Below the pieces are notes generated by a model that was given only the letters and a program-made list of their open reading frames with translations, made no database searches and had not been told where the DNA came from. From Ferrimonas senticii DSM 18821 (lineage in GTDB: Bacteria > Pseudomonadota > Gammaproteobacteria > Enterobacterales > Shewanellaceae), in assembly GCF_000422665.1 (NCBI RefSeq), contig NZ_AUGM01000007.1, positions 62,001 through 126,000 of the forward strand: DNA of 64,000 nt, written 5' to 3'. This document shows, in pieces, positions 55,161 through 64,000 of this stretch. Each line of letters starts with the position of its first letter. Position 1 is the first letter of the stretch. Position numbers and translations under genes: made by a program.

Positions 55161-56552
55161 ATGGCGCTTAGGCTTGCACACACCACCACATCACGTTGGC
55201 TCGGTAAATTTCTACTGGCAGCCGGATTGTTGCTAGGCAACGGCAGCGCCAGCGCCGAGGCCTTGGGTTATCCAGAGAAAGAGGAGTTAACCTTCGGCTT
55301 TATTAAGTTGACCGATATGGCGCCGATCGCCATCGCCTACGAAAAGGGCTACTTCGAAGATGAGGGGCTGTACGTCACCATCGAAGCTCAAGCCAACTGG
55401 AAAGTGTTGCTGGATGGGGTGATTGATGGTCGCTTGGATGGCGCGCACATGCTTGCGGGTCAGCCCATCGCCGCCACCATCGGTTACGGCACCCAGGCGG
55501 AGATCATCACCCCGTTTTCAATGGATCTGAACGGCAACGGCATCACCGTTGCCAACGAGATTTGGGCAAAAATGAAAACCAATATTCCCAAGCAAGCCGA
55601 TGGCAAACCGGTGCACCCGATCAAAGCCGACGCGCTAAAACCGGTGGTCGAGCAGTACCGTGCCGAAGGCAAACCGTTCAATATGGGAATGGTGTTCCCG
55701 GTCTCAACCCACAACTATGAACTGCGCTACTGGCTCGCCGCTGGCGGCATTCACCCGGGTTACTACGCACCGCATAAAGGCGACACCTCTGGGCAACTGC
55801 AAGCACAAGCGCTGCTGTCAGTCACCCCGCCACCACAAATGCCAGCCACCTTGGAAGCCGGCACCATCTACGGTTACTGCGTTGGCGAACCGTGGAACCA
55901 GCAAGCGGTGTTTAAAAACATCGGCGTACCGGTGGTCACCGATTATGAGATCTGGAAAAACAACCCAGAGAAAGTGTTCGGCCTAACCAAAGCCTTTACC
56001 GAGCAATACCCCAACACCACCATCCGCTTGGTTCGGGCGCTGATCCGCGCGGCGATGTGGTTGGACGCCAACGACAACGCCAACCGACCTGAAGCGGTTA
56101 AAATTCTGTCGCAATCAAACTACGTTGGCGCCGATTACGAGGTGATCGCCAACTCCATGACCGGCACCTTCGAATATGAGAAAGGCGACAAGCGGGCGGT
56201 GCCAGACTTCAACGTGTTCTTCCGCCATCACGCCACCTATCCCTATTATTCCGACGCCATCTGGTATCTAACCCAAATGCGCCGCTGGGGCCAGATCAGC
56301 GACGACCAACCGGATCAGTGGTACTTCGATGTGGCACAAAAGGTCTATCGCCCCGATCTCTATCAAAAAGCCGCCGAAAGCCTGATTGCCGACAAACTCG
56401 CAAGCGCCGAGCAATTCCCCGACTTTGCCAATGAAGATGGCTTTCGCAGCCCGCAAACTCACTTTATCGATGGCATCGTTTATGACGGCCAGCAACCGAA
56501 TCAATACCTCGAGAAATTCGCCATCGGCCTGAAGGCTGGCGACAAATTGTAA
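55161..56552 (+). CDS. nrtA: ABC transporter substrate-binding protein, NrtA/CmpA type
   Basis: A 463-residue periplasmic binding protein. Signal peptide [20 protein letters not shown] to SASA (~1-32), then [40 protein letters not shown] and [15 protein letters not shown], characteristic of NrtA/CmpA. Nitrate/nitrite is the likeliest ligand; cyanate or bicarbonate cannot be excluded. AGGAGG precedes the ATG by six bases; longer frames reaching 55050 lie across the leader terminator and are rejected. First gene of nrtABC; no nitrate reductase gene is in the window. Confidence 0.85.
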   Translation: MALRLAHTTTSRWLGKFLLAAGLLLGNGSASAEALGYPEKEELTFGFIKLTDMAPIAIAYEKGYFEDEGLYVTIEAQANWKVLLDGVIDGRLDGAHMLAGQPIAATIGYGTQAEIITPFSMDLNGNGITVANEIWAKMKTNIPKQADGKPVHPIKADALKPVVEQYRAEGKPFNMGMVFPVSTHNYELRYWLAAGGIHPGYYAPHKGDTSGQLQAQALLSVTPPPQMPATLEAGTIYGYCVGEPWNQQAVFKNIGVPVVTDYEIWKNNPEKVFGLTKAFTEQYPNTTIRLVRALIRAAMWLDANDNANRPEAVKILSQSNYVGADYEVIANSMTGTFEYEKGDKRAVPDFNVFFRHHATYPYYSDAIWYLTQMRRWGQISDDQPDQWYFDVAQKVYRPDLYQKAAESLIADKLASAEQFPDFANEDGFRSPQTHFIDGIVYDGQQPNQYLEKFAIGLKAGDKL

Positions 56553-56616
56553 TGGCTCATCGGTGAGCCGCGGCCTTGTACGACAAGGCTAAGGCTCCCG
56601 CATCACCGGAGGCCCT

Positions 56617-57591
56617 ATGGCGCTACCCTCGCTCCCCCCACAACTGGATCCCCGCCGTTTGCAATGGCGCGAGCCGCTGCAAGCGCTGCTGTTACCTAGC
56701 ATCGGCATCATCGCCTTTTTACTGTTGTGGGCGGTCACCGCTGGCAACATCAACACCTCTCTGGGGCAATTTCCGGGGCCGGCGCAAGTGGCCCAGCAGA
56801 GCGTTAATTTGATCAGTGAACACCGCGCCGAACGCGCCAAAGAGGCGGCTTTTTATCAGCGCCAGCAGCAGCGCAATGCCGAGCGGATCGCCAACGATCC
56901 CAGCTACCAACCCAAGATCCGTGCCTACACCGGCCAAGCCACCTTTTTAGATCAGATAGCTACCAGTCTGAAAACCGTCCTTAGCGGCTTCGCCTTGGCG
57001 GCCGTGATCGCCATCCCCTTAGGCTTGGCGATTGGTCTAAAGCCACTGCTTTATCAGGCGTTTAACCCGATCATTCAGATCTTTAAACCGGTTTCTCCAC
57101 TGGCGTGGTTACCGCTGATCACCATGGTGGTCTCGGCGCTGTACGTTAGCCCCGAGCCGATGCTGGCAAAATCCTTTGTTAATTCGATGCTGACCGTAAC
57201 CCTATGCTGCCTGTGGCCGATGGTGATCAACAGCGCCGTCGGCGTCAGCAATCTCAACCGAGACTGGCTCAATGTCTCGCAGGTGCTGCAGCTTTCTTGG
57301 TTTAGCCACCTGCGCCAGATCGTCTTACCGGCGACGATCCCGGCGATCTTCACCGGCATGCGGTTGTCGCTTGGGGTGGCGTGGATGGTGTTGATCGCCG
57401 CCGAGATGCTGGCGCAAAACCCGGGACTGGGAAAATTCGTTTGGGATGAGTTTCAAAACGGCAGCTCCGCCAGTTTGAGCCGAATCATGACGGCGGTGTT
57501 GGTCATTGGCCTAATCGGCTACCTATTGGATCGCACCATGCTGCTGCTGCAACGTTGTTTAAGCTGGGATAAAGCCAGCGCTAAAGTGTAA
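56617..57591 (+). CDS. nrtB: ABC transporter permease, NrtB type
   Basis: A 324-residue inner-membrane permease. The first helix (LLPSIGIIAFLLLWAV, ~27-43) is followed by a charged loop of about 60 residues (EHRAERAKEAAFYQRQQQR...), which is usual for proteobacterial NrtB. Five further helices follow, with the BPD motif around AAEMLAQNPGLGKFVWD (~262-278). It lies 64 bp after nrtA and 11 bp before nrtC. Confidence 0.87.
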   Translation: MALPSLPPQLDPRRLQWREPLQALLLPSIGIIAFLLLWAVTAGNINTSLGQFPGPAQVAQQSVNLISEHRAERAKEAAFYQRQQQRNAERIANDPSYQPKIRAYTGQATFLDQIATSLKTVLSGFALAAVIAIPLGLAIGLKPLLYQAFNPIIQIFKPVSPLAWLPLITMVVSALYVSPEPMLAKSFVNSMLTVTLCCLWPMVINSAVGVSNLNRDWLNVSQVLQLSWFSHLRQIVLPATIPAIFTGMRLSLGVAWMVLIAAEMLAQNPGLGKFVWDEFQNGSSASLSRIMTAVLVIGLIGYLLDRTMLLLQRCLSWDKASAKV

Positions 57592-57602
57592 GGAAAGCCA
57601 CC

Positions 57603-58445
57603 ATGAGCAGTCATCTGGATATCAGCCACATCGACGTGGTATTCGACACCCCCAAAGGGCCATTCACCGCAGTCAAGGATGTGCACTTACAGCTGAACAA
57701 AGGCGAATTTGTCAGCCTGATTGGCCACTCTGGCTGCGGCAAGTCAACAGTTCTCAATGTGGTGGCGGGACTACAACAAGCCAGCCAGGGCGGGGTTATC
57801 CTTAATGGCAAAGAGGTCAACGCGCCTGGTTCTGAACGGGCGGTAGTGTTTCAAAACCACAGTCTGCTGCCATGGTTAACCGCGTACCAAAACGTGGAAC
57901 TGGCGGTGCGGCAGGTGTTCGGTAAATCCAAAAGCAAACAAGAGCAAAAACAGTGGATTGAACACAACCTGCAGCTGGTGCATATGACTCATGCGATGCA
58001 CAAGCGCCCCGATGAGATTTCCGGCGGCATGAAGCAACGAGTTGGCATTGCCCGCGCCTTAGCGATGCAGCCACAAGTGTTGTTATTGGATGAGCCCTTC
58101 GGCGCTCTGGATGCACTGACCCGCGCCCATCTGCAAGATTCATTGATGGCGATCCATGCCGAACTCGGCACCACGGTGATTATGATCACCCACGATGTTG
58201 ATGAAGCAGTATTGCTATCGGACAAAGTAGTGATGATGACCAACGGCCCCGAAGCCACCATCGGTGAGGTGTTGCAAGTGAACTTGCCACGACCAAGGGA
58301 TCGCATTGCGCTGGCGCGAGATCCCGCCTATAGCCAATACCGTTCGGCAATTCTGAGCTTCTTGTACGAAAAACAGCGCAAAGTGGAGCCACTGGCAAAA
58401 GTCGCTGCTGGTAAACCGCAGCGGCAGTCTGGAAAAGTCGCCTAA
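57603..58445 (+). CDS. nrtC: ABC transporter ATP-binding protein, NrtC/NrtD type
   Basis: A 280-residue ATPase. Walker A GHSGCGKST (~41-49), Q-loop VVFQNHSLLPWL, signature SGGMKQRVGIARAL (~141-154), Walker B VLLLDEPFGALDAL (~160-173) and switch MITHDVDEAV. It resembles NrtD in lacking the C-terminal NrtA-like domain of cyanobacterial NrtC. Last gene of the importer operon. Confidence 0.87.
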   Translation: MSSHLDISHIDVVFDTPKGPFTAVKDVHLQLNKGEFVSLIGHSGCGKSTVLNVVAGLQQASQGGVILNGKEVNAPGSERAVVFQNHSLLPWLTAYQNVELAVRQVFGKSKSKQEQKQWIEHNLQLVHMTHAMHKRPDEISGGMKQRVGIARALAMQPQVLLLDEPFGALDALTRAHLQDSLMAIHAELGTTVIMITHDVDEAVLLSDKVVMMTNGPEATIGEVLQVNLPRPRDRIALARDPAYSQYRSAILSFLYEKQRKVEPLAKVAAGKPQRQSGKVA

Positions 58446-58688
58446 ACATTAGAAAATCTAATCCAAAATACAAGATTTTCTATTGAGAATGATCATGCAT
58501 AATTTATTCAAAACCGTCGGCTTATGGCGGTTTTGTCACTTCTTAGCAAAAACAATCAAAAGCCAATAAAAACAACAACATACAAAAAGTCGCAATTTCA
58601 CCCAGCGACCACCACAAGTTGCCACCGCTTGGCATTCCTGTTCGCCTGCGAGACAGTTTCACGGCGCAACATCACGCTGATTTGCAAG

Positions 58689-58754
58689 CCACATCACCAC
58701 CAAAACCAGCACCAACACCACAAAAACCACAACAAATCCAACCAACATCACAGC
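58689..58754 (+). promoter_or_regulatory. C-rich, G-poor stretch, possible rut (Rho loading) site
   Basis: Only two G in 66 bases on the plus strand, with many ACC/CAC steps and no pairing potential. It starts 244 bp after the nrtC stop, where no intrinsic terminator is evident. It fits a Rho utilisation site; this is inference from composition. Confidence 0.35.
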
Positions 58755-59028
58755 AATTAATAACCAGTGGCATAGATGTCGATAACCAATGCTGCATTGT
58801 TAAAGAAAGTGAATTCAGCACTTCAATAAAAAACCCTAACAATCAAAACTTAAATCAACAATAACAACAACTTAAATGAAGGCCCGACGTATCACTGATT
58901 TCATTAATGTAAAATTCACGTTAGCCCGCTCGATTTACCAAGCCCATTTGCGAGATATAACTCACAAAAGCGCTTTTTGTGGATTGCGGTCACAACCTCC
59001 TCAGCGATAGCGTGAAACTGCATATCCA

Positions 59029-59142
59029 TTCAAAGCGATGAAAACCGCAACAGCGTCATCGCTTTGAAGTTAAGCAAATAATGCCCCCAAGAACCGGGCT
59101 GGTCGGCGCCAATACCGACCAATAAAGAGTCACAACAGTGAC
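59029..59142 (+). promoter_or_regulatory. Three consecutive hairpins upstream of the peptide importer
   Basis: Hairpin 1: TTCAAAGCGATGA at 59029 pairs perfectly with 59056-59068 (13 bp, 14-base loop). Hairpin 2: TGGTCGG at 59100 with CCGACCA at 59115. Hairpin 3: GTCAC at 59129 with GTGAC at 59138. None has a T-run, so they are not intrinsic terminators; they may structure the 5' leader of the gene at 59175. Confidence 0.55.
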
Positions 59143-59174
59143 CAGAAAAAAGATAAAAAATCTAACGAGGTCGT

Positions 59175-60893
59175 ATGTCTCTGCTCAAGGTAAATAAACT
59201 CCGGATCGAGTTTCCCTCCCGTCATGGCGTCGCAACAGCGGTTAATGACATCTCCTTCACTGTTGAAGCGGGTGAGATCCTTGGTGTGGTCGGCGAGTCC
59301 GGTGCCGGTAAATCAACCGTGGGCAACGGCATCATTGATCTGCTTAGCCAACCGGGCCGAGTTGCCGGTGGTGAAATCACTCTCAATGGCACGGTGATCT
59401 CCGGCCTTAGCCAAGCACAGATGCAGCAAGTCCGCGGCAACCGCATCGGTTTTATCTTCCAAGATCCGATGACCTCGCTAAACAGCCTGCTGACCATTGA
59501 ACAGCAAATGGTTGAGACCATCGTCACCAACATGGGGCTTGGCAAAGAGCAAGCGTTTGAACGAGCGCTGGATCTGCTTAAGCAAGTTGGTATCCCAGAG
59601 CCAGAGCATCGCATCAAGCAGTACCCACACCAGTTCTCTGGCGGGATGCGTCAGCGGGTGGTGATCGCCATCGCCATGAGCTGTGAGCCAGAATTTTTGA
59701 TCGCCGACGAACCGACCACCGCGCTTGACGTATCGGTGCAAGATCAGATCCTCAAGCTTATCCGCGAGATGTGTGAAAAACGCAATGTTGGCTGCATGCT
59801 GGTAACCCACGACATGGGCGTAGTCGCCAACGTCTGTGACCGCGTCGCGGTGATGTACCGCGGTGATCTGGTGGAGCTGGGCACCACCGAGCAGATCCTG
59901 GGTAACCCACAGCACGCCTACACCCAAAGTCTGATCAGTGCGGTCCCACGACCAGACATCAAGCTCGATCGTTTCCCACTGGTGAACTACATCGAAAAGG
60001 CGGAAGACACCCCGCAGATCGACGTCAAAAACCACTGGTTGGGACAATCTCAGGATTTCATCAAGCACGATGGTCCACTGCTGGATGTACAGAATTTGGA
60101 TCTGTACTTCACCATCAAAGACAGCATCTTCCCTTCCCGTCGCGAACTGCTGCACGCCACCAATAATGTGTCGTTCCAGATCCAGGAGGGGGAAACCTTT
60201 GGCCTGGTGGGTGAATCTGGCTCTGGTAAATCGACCGTAGCGCGGATCATCGCCGGTTTGCAGCAACCGGACGGCGGCGTCATCAAGTTTGAAGGGATCG
60301 ATCTGACCGCCATGAAGTCTGAGCGCGAGCGTCGTCCGCTGCGCCGCCAGATGCAGATGGTGTTCCAAAACCCATACACCTCAATGAACCCACGGATGAA
60401 GGTGCTGGACATCATCGCCGAGCCAATTCGCTTCCATAAATTGGCGCAAAACGAGCAACAGGTACGGCAGATCGTCGCCGACCTGCTGGATCACGTTGGT
60501 CTGGGCGCCAAATCTGGCATTCGCTACCCGCACGAGTTTTCCGGCGGCCAGCGCCAGCGGATCTCCATTGCTCGTGCGCTGGCGACCCGACCACGACTGC
60601 TGATCTGCGACGAGCCAACCTCGGCACTGGACGTATCAGTGCAAGCGCAGATCTTGAACCTACTGAAAGATCTGCAAGATGAGCTGAACCTATCGATGCT
60701 GTTTATCAGCCACGATCTGCCGGTGATCCGCCAGATGTGCGACCGCATCGGGGTGATGCAGCGCGGCACTTTGTTAGAAGTGGCGCCAACCGAACAGCTG
60801 TTTGAAAACCCACAAACCGAGTACACCCGCTCTCTGATTGGGCTGATGCCACGGATGAAGCAGTTTCAAAGCAACACCGCCAACGTTGCTTGA
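59175..60893 (+). CDS. Dual ABC ATP-binding protein of a peptide-type importer
   Basis: A 572-residue fusion of two ATPase domains (DppD-like then DppF-like). Domain 1: Walker A GESGAGKST (~38-46), signature FSGGMRQRVVIAIA (~155-168), Walker B FLIADEPTTALD. Domain 2: Walker A GESGSGKST (~348-356), signature FSGGQRQRISIARAL (~455-469), Walker B LLICDEPTSALD. Each ends with the oligopeptide-type HAYTQSL or TEYTRSL tail. Gene order (fused ATPase, binding protein, two permeases) equals gsiABCD of E. coli, but the ligand is not proven to be glutathione. Confidence 0.9.
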   Translation: MSLLKVNKLRIEFPSRHGVATAVNDISFTVEAGEILGVVGESGAGKSTVGNGIIDLLSQPGRVAGGEITLNGTVISGLSQAQMQQVRGNRIGFIFQDPMTSLNSLLTIEQQMVETIVTNMGLGKEQAFERALDLLKQVGIPEPEHRIKQYPHQFSGGMRQRVVIAIAMSCEPEFLIADEPTTALDVSVQDQILKLIREMCEKRNVGCMLVTHDMGVVANVCDRVAVMYRGDLVELGTTEQILGNPQHAYTQSLISAVPRPDIKLDRFPLVNYIEKAEDTPQIDVKNHWLGQSQDFIKHDGPLLDVQNLDLYFTIKDSIFPSRRELLHATNNVSFQIQEGETFGLVGESGSGKSTVARIIAGLQQPDGGVIKFEGIDLTAMKSERERRPLRRQMQMVFQNPYTSMNPRMKVLDIIAEPIRFHKLAQNEQQVRQIVADLLDHVGLGAKSGIRYPHEFSGGQRQRISIARALATRPRLLICDEPTSALDVSVQAQILNLLKDLQDELNLSMLFISHDLPVIRQMCDRIGVMQRGTLLEVAPTEQLFENPQTEYTRSLIGLMPRMKQFQSNTANVA

Positions 60894-60932
60894 TTAACAA
60901 CAATAAAAATCATCACCATAGGAAGTTAAACA

Positions 60933-62480
60933 ATGAAAGCTCTGTCAAAACTCAGCATTGCTCTATTGTCTGCCGGTTTGATGTTCGGTGCCCAAGCGGC
61001 CGACATCACCGTGGCCTTCGACGCCGATCCAGTGTCGCTGGATCCGCACGAGCAGCTGTCCGGTGGCACCATGCAGATGGCCCACATCTCGTTCGATCCA
61101 ATCGTTCGCTTTACCCAAGATCTGGGCTTTGAAGCGCGTCTGGCCGAAAAGTGGGAGCGCGTTAACGACACCACCATGCGCTTTCATCTGCGCAAGGGCG
61201 TTAAGTTCCACAGCGGCAACGAGCTGACCTCCAAGGACGTCGAGTGGACTTTCAACCGCATCATGACTTCCCCAGACTTCAAAGCGATCTTTGCCCCATT
61301 CAAGCAGATCAACGTCGTTGACGATTACACCTTTGAACTGGAAACCCATATCCCGTACCCGCTGATGCTGCAGTCACTGGCGCACCTGTTCCCAATGGAC
61401 AGCCAGTTCTACAGTGGCACTGACGCTAACGGTCAAGACAAAGGCGCCTTGGTTAAGCACGGTTCCACTTTCGCTTCTACCAACCTGTCTGGTACCGGCC
61501 CATTCATCGTTAAATACCGTGAGCAAGGCGTGAAGATCGAGTACGTTCGTAACCCGAACTACTGGGACAAAGGCTCTGACGGTAACGTTGACAACATGAC
61601 TCTGGTACCAATCAAAGAATCCGGTACCCGCGTAGCAGCGCTGCTGTCTGGCGACGTCGATATGATCTCGCCAGTGGCCCCAACCGATCACAAGCGCGTT
61701 AAGAGCACCAAAGGCATCGATCTGGTGACCATGGGCGGCACCCGCGCCATCACCTTCCAGCTGAACCAAAACACCAACCCAGCGCTGAAGGACGTGCGTG
61801 TTCGCCAAGCGATCATCCACGCCATCGACAACGTCGGTATTGCGAAGAAGGTAATGCGTGGCTTTGCTACCCCGACTAACCAGCTGAGCCCGAAAGGCTA
61901 CGCCGGTTACAACGACAGCTTGACCACTCGCTACGATCTGAAGAAAGCCAAGCAACTGATGCAGGAAGCTGGCTACGCTGACGGATTCAAGATGACCATG
62001 ATCGCCCCGAACAACCGTTACACCAACGATAAAAACATCGCCCAAGCGGTAGCAGCGATGCTGGCGAAAATCGGCGTTAAAGTTGATGTGAAGACCATGC
62101 CAAAGGCGCAGTACTGGCCAGAATACGATCTGTGTAAAGCCGACATGCAGATGATCGGCTGGCACCCAGATACCGAAGACAGCGCCAACTTCATGGAATA
62201 CTTGGTGATGAGCCGCGATGCCAAAACCGGCTTCGGTCAATACAACTGCTCCTACTCCAACCCAGAGTTAGACAAGCTGGTGGTAGAGGCCAACAAGGCC
62301 ACTGATGAGGCGGTTCGCTCGAAACTGCTGCAGCAGGCTGAAAAGCTAGCCTACGACGATGCCGCACTGGTGCCACTGCACTATGAAAACCTGGCTTGGG
62401 GCGCTTCCGACAAACTGGATATCGCTCCAATCGTTAACCAAATCAACATGCCGTACTTCGGCGATTTGGTGGTTAAGTAA
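60933..62480 (+). CDS. Peptide-type ABC substrate-binding protein (SBP family 5)
   Basis: A 515-residue periplasmic protein. Signal peptide MKALSKLSIALLSAGLMFGA ending AQAA, then ITVAFDADPVSLDPHEQLSG. The family-5 signature WERVNDTTMRFHLRKGVKFH (~72-91) is followed by GTGPFIVKYRE and NPALKDVRVRQAIIHAID. It binds short peptides or similar solutes and delivers them to the downstream permeases. AGGAAG stands before the ATG. Confidence 0.9.
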   Translation: MKALSKLSIALLSAGLMFGAQAADITVAFDADPVSLDPHEQLSGGTMQMAHISFDPIVRFTQDLGFEARLAEKWERVNDTTMRFHLRKGVKFHSGNELTSKDVEWTFNRIMTSPDFKAIFAPFKQINVVDDYTFELETHIPYPLMLQSLAHLFPMDSQFYSGTDANGQDKGALVKHGSTFASTNLSGTGPFIVKYREQGVKIEYVRNPNYWDKGSDGNVDNMTLVPIKESGTRVAALLSGDVDMISPVAPTDHKRVKSTKGIDLVTMGGTRAITFQLNQNTNPALKDVRVRQAIIHAIDNVGIAKKVMRGFATPTNQLSPKGYAGYNDSLTTRYDLKKAKQLMQEAGYADGFKMTMIAPNNRYTNDKNIAQAVAAMLAKIGVKVDVKTMPKAQYWPEYDLCKADMQMIGWHPDTEDSANFMEYLVMSRDAKTGFGQYNCSYSNPELDKLVVEANKATDEAVRSKLLQQAEKLAYDDAALVPLHYENLAWGASDKLDIAPIVNQINMPYFGDLVVK

Positions 62481-62649
62481 CAGCCCCAATGCTGGCGGCC
62501 TAACTGATGGCCGCCATTGTCAGCCTCAAGGAACTGAACGCTGACAACATGCTTTGGGGGTAAGTCATCGAACGAATTATTACCTTGAGGTTCGTGTCGA
62601 GTTAGCGGGCTTATCCCCTTTTTTGGTTTTACCCTTTCGGATCGTATTT

Positions 62650-63627
62650 ATGTTCACTTTTCTGATCCGTCGGTTGGCTCAAGCCACCGTCGTAATGTTC
62701 ATCATCTCGATGATCGCATTCTCCATCCAAGACAATCTGGGCGATCCGCTGCGTGAGATGGTGGGTCAAGCAGTATCCGAAGCCGAACGGCAAGCGCTGC
62801 GTGACGAGATGGGCTTGAACGATCCGTTCCTGACCCAATATTCGCGCTTTTTGAAAAACGCTGTGCAAGGCGACTTGGGTGATTCCTACTTCTTTAAAAA
62901 ACCCGCGCTAGAGGTGATTGGCTCCAAGATGGTCGCCACCCTAGAGCTGGTGTTTGGTGCCTTGATTATCATCGTTGGCTGCTCGGTTCCGGCGGGGATC
63001 TACTGCGCCATTAAGCCAAACAGCTTCGGCGCCAAATTGATTATGGGCTTCTCCACTGCGGGGATCTCTGTCCCAGTATTCCTAACCGCCATTTTGCTGA
63101 TGTACCTGTTCTCGATTGAACTGGGTTGGTTGCCATCCTACGGCCGCGGCGAGACCGCCAACGTGCTGGGCTGGGAATCGGGGTTCTTCACCATCGACGG
63201 TCTGCTGCACTTGGTGTTGCCATCGGTAGCGCTGGCGTCAATCATGCTGCCGCTGTTTATCCGTCTGATCCGCGCCGAGATGGTGGAAGCGCTGCAAAGT
63301 GAATACGTCAAGTTCGCCAAGGCCAAGGGCCTCAACATCCGCCGCGTGTGGTACGTGCACGCCTTTAAAAACACCATGCTGCCGGTATTGACCGTGGGCG
63401 GTGTTCAGGTCGGCACCATGGTGGCATACACCATTTTGACCGAAACCGTGTTCCAGTGGCCGGGGATGGGCTCGATGTTCTTAGAGGCGATCAACCGCGT
63501 TGATGCGCCGCTGATCGTCGCCTACGTGATTGTGGTTGGCCTGATCTTCGTCGCCACCAACACCATCGTTGACCTGCTGTATGGCCTGATCAACCCAACC
63601 GTGAACCTGACTGGGAAGCAATCTTAA
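62650..63627 (+). CDS. Peptide-type ABC permease 1 (DppB/GsiC-like)
   Basis: A 325-residue inner-membrane permease with six helices. The start MFTFLIRRLAQATVVMFIIS is typical of DppB-class proteins, with a large periplasmic loop after helix 1. The EAA motif is EYVKFAKAKGLNIRRVWYVH (~218-237). Upstream in-frame starts (from 62554) add a non-family sequence and are rejected. Its stop overlaps the next start by one base (TAATG). Confidence 0.9.
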   Translation: MFTFLIRRLAQATVVMFIISMIAFSIQDNLGDPLREMVGQAVSEAERQALRDEMGLNDPFLTQYSRFLKNAVQGDLGDSYFFKKPALEVIGSKMVATLELVFGALIIIVGCSVPAGIYCAIKPNSFGAKLIMGFSTAGISVPVFLTAILLMYLFSIELGWLPSYGRGETANVLGWESGFFTIDGLLHLVLPSVALASIMLPLFIRLIRAEMVEALQSEYVKFAKAKGLNIRRVWYVHAFKNTMLPVLTVGGVQVGTMVAYTILTETVFQWPGMGSMFLEAINRVDAPLIVAYVIVVGLIFVATNTIVDLLYGLINPTVNLTGKQS

Positions 63628-64000
63628 TGAGCACCAAATCTGCATCCGAGCTGTCATGGTGGCAGCGTGTTGTCCAATCGGATCTGTTTTTCTTATTCCG
63701 TAGCGACAAAGTAGCAATGGCCGCCAGTGCGGTGTTGCTGGTGATGGTGGTAGCCGCCTTCGCCGCCCCTTACATCGCCCCACAAAACCCATACGATCTG
63801 GCGACGCTGGACATCATGGATTCCGAGTTGCCACCAAGTTGGGACGAGGATATGGGTGATGAACGCTTCCTGCTGGGCACCGATGACCAAGGCCGCGATG
63901 TGTGGTCAACCATTCTGTATGGTTCGCGGGTATCGCTGCTGATCGGTTTCTGTGCGGTTATGCTGCAAGCGTTTATCGGTATTGCCGTCGGCCTGACCGC
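63627..64000 (+). CDS. Peptide-type ABC permease 2 (DppC/GsiD-like), 3' end outside window
   Basis: The first 124 codons are visible. An N-terminal cytoplasmic part (MSTKSASELSWWQRVVQSDL) is followed by helix 1 (VAMAASAVLLVMVVAAFAAP) and the DppC signature LLGTDDQGRDVWSTILYGSR (~82-101). It continues beyond the window. Translationally coupled to the preceding permease. Confidence 0.9.
   Translation, partial: MSTKSASELSWWQRVVQSDLFFLFRSDKVAMAASAVLLVMVVAAFAAPYIAPQNPYDLATLDIMDSELPPSWDEDMGDERFLLGTDDQGRDVWSTILYGSRVSLLIGFCAVMLQAFIGIAVGLT

Larger units (their letters stand above)
58446..59174. other. 729-bp gap with no convincing gene
   Basis: Between nrtC and the peptide importer. It holds a 10-bp inverted repeat (TAGAAAATCT at 58450, complement at 58473), a C/A-rich G-poor stretch at 58689-58754 and a set of hairpins at 59029-59142. 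Two short open frames (58524-58760 and 58619-58864) encode low-complexity His/Asn/Gln/Lys sequence that follows the base bias, so I do not call them genes. The gap is clearly more AT-rich than its surroundings. Confidence 0.7.

Noticed and set aside
58524-58864. Two overlapping 78- and 81-residue open frames
   Set aside because: Low-complexity His/Asn/Gln/Lys content follows the C/A-rich bias; no ribosome site or homologous look.
58974-58998. CRP-like site TGTGG...TCACA
   Set aside because: Spacer is seven, not six, and one half has a mismatch at a key base.
59478-60368. 296-residue open frame antisense to the dual ATPase gene
   Set aside because: Shadow frame; the plus-strand gene has two full sets of ABC motifs here.
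61374-62240. 288-residue open frame antisense to the peptide-binding protein gene
   Set aside because: Shadow frame without recognisable domains.

Overview
The window is a 64 kb stretch of ordinary chromosome from a gammaproteobacterium. Gene order and protein sequences resemble marine Alteromonadales (Shewanella/Ferrimonas-like), but I cannot name the genus. The evidence is the classical clusters: folB-folK-uppP beside plsY, tsaD and the rpsU-yqeY-dnaG-rpoD macromolecular-synthesis operon; parE...parC; nudF-yqiB-cpdA-yqiA with divergent tolC; glnE/ygiF; and ygiM/cca. These are E. coli-like blocks with extra genes between them. The DNA looks moderately GC-rich and dense in genes on both strands. 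I see no rRNA, tRNA, prophage, insertion sequence with a transposase, or CRISPR array.

Layout. 1-3.5 kb: 3' part of a large pullulanase. 3.6-12.8 kb: small housekeeping and accessory genes (GNAT acetyltransferases, YgeA racemase, DUF3144, RlhA, YgjP, a BASS transporter, YaiI, a LysE exporter, two PspB-like membrane proteins). 13-20 kb: an HExxH protein, lipid A acyltransferase, GlnE, a DUF350 protein and the CYTH triphosphatase YgiF. 20-26 kb: a DUF47-Pit phosphate uptake pair behind a probable Pho box, then YgiM and PutA. 26.5-34 kb: ExeA/ExeB, Cca, UppP-FolK-FolB, PlsY, TsaD. 34-39 kb: the rpsU operon. 39-44 kb: a crotonase, a receiver-CheC protein paired with a diguanylate cyclase, a GNAT, two tiny Arg-rich proteins, RraB and PlsC. 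44-54 kb: ParC, a sugar-dehydrogenase-like protein, ParE, YqiA, CpdA, YqiB, NudF, TolC, DUF2986, an SDR. 55-58.4 kb: an NrtABC-type ABC importer. 59-64 kb: a gsiABCD-ordered peptide-type ABC importer running off the end.

The least expected signals are non-coding. (1) Short tandem heptamers that share AACT plus three variable bases, and a related 37-bp tandem array, occupy every long gap between convergent genes. (2) A 162-bp MITE-like palindrome has a partial second copy 26 kb away. (3) Three 11-bp-spaced PhoB half-sites precede the phosphate transporter. (4) A strong intrinsic-terminator structure sits directly in front of the nrtA ribosome binding site, which suggests antitermination control. 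(5) The gap before the peptide transporter holds a C-rich, G-poor stretch and a run of hairpins.
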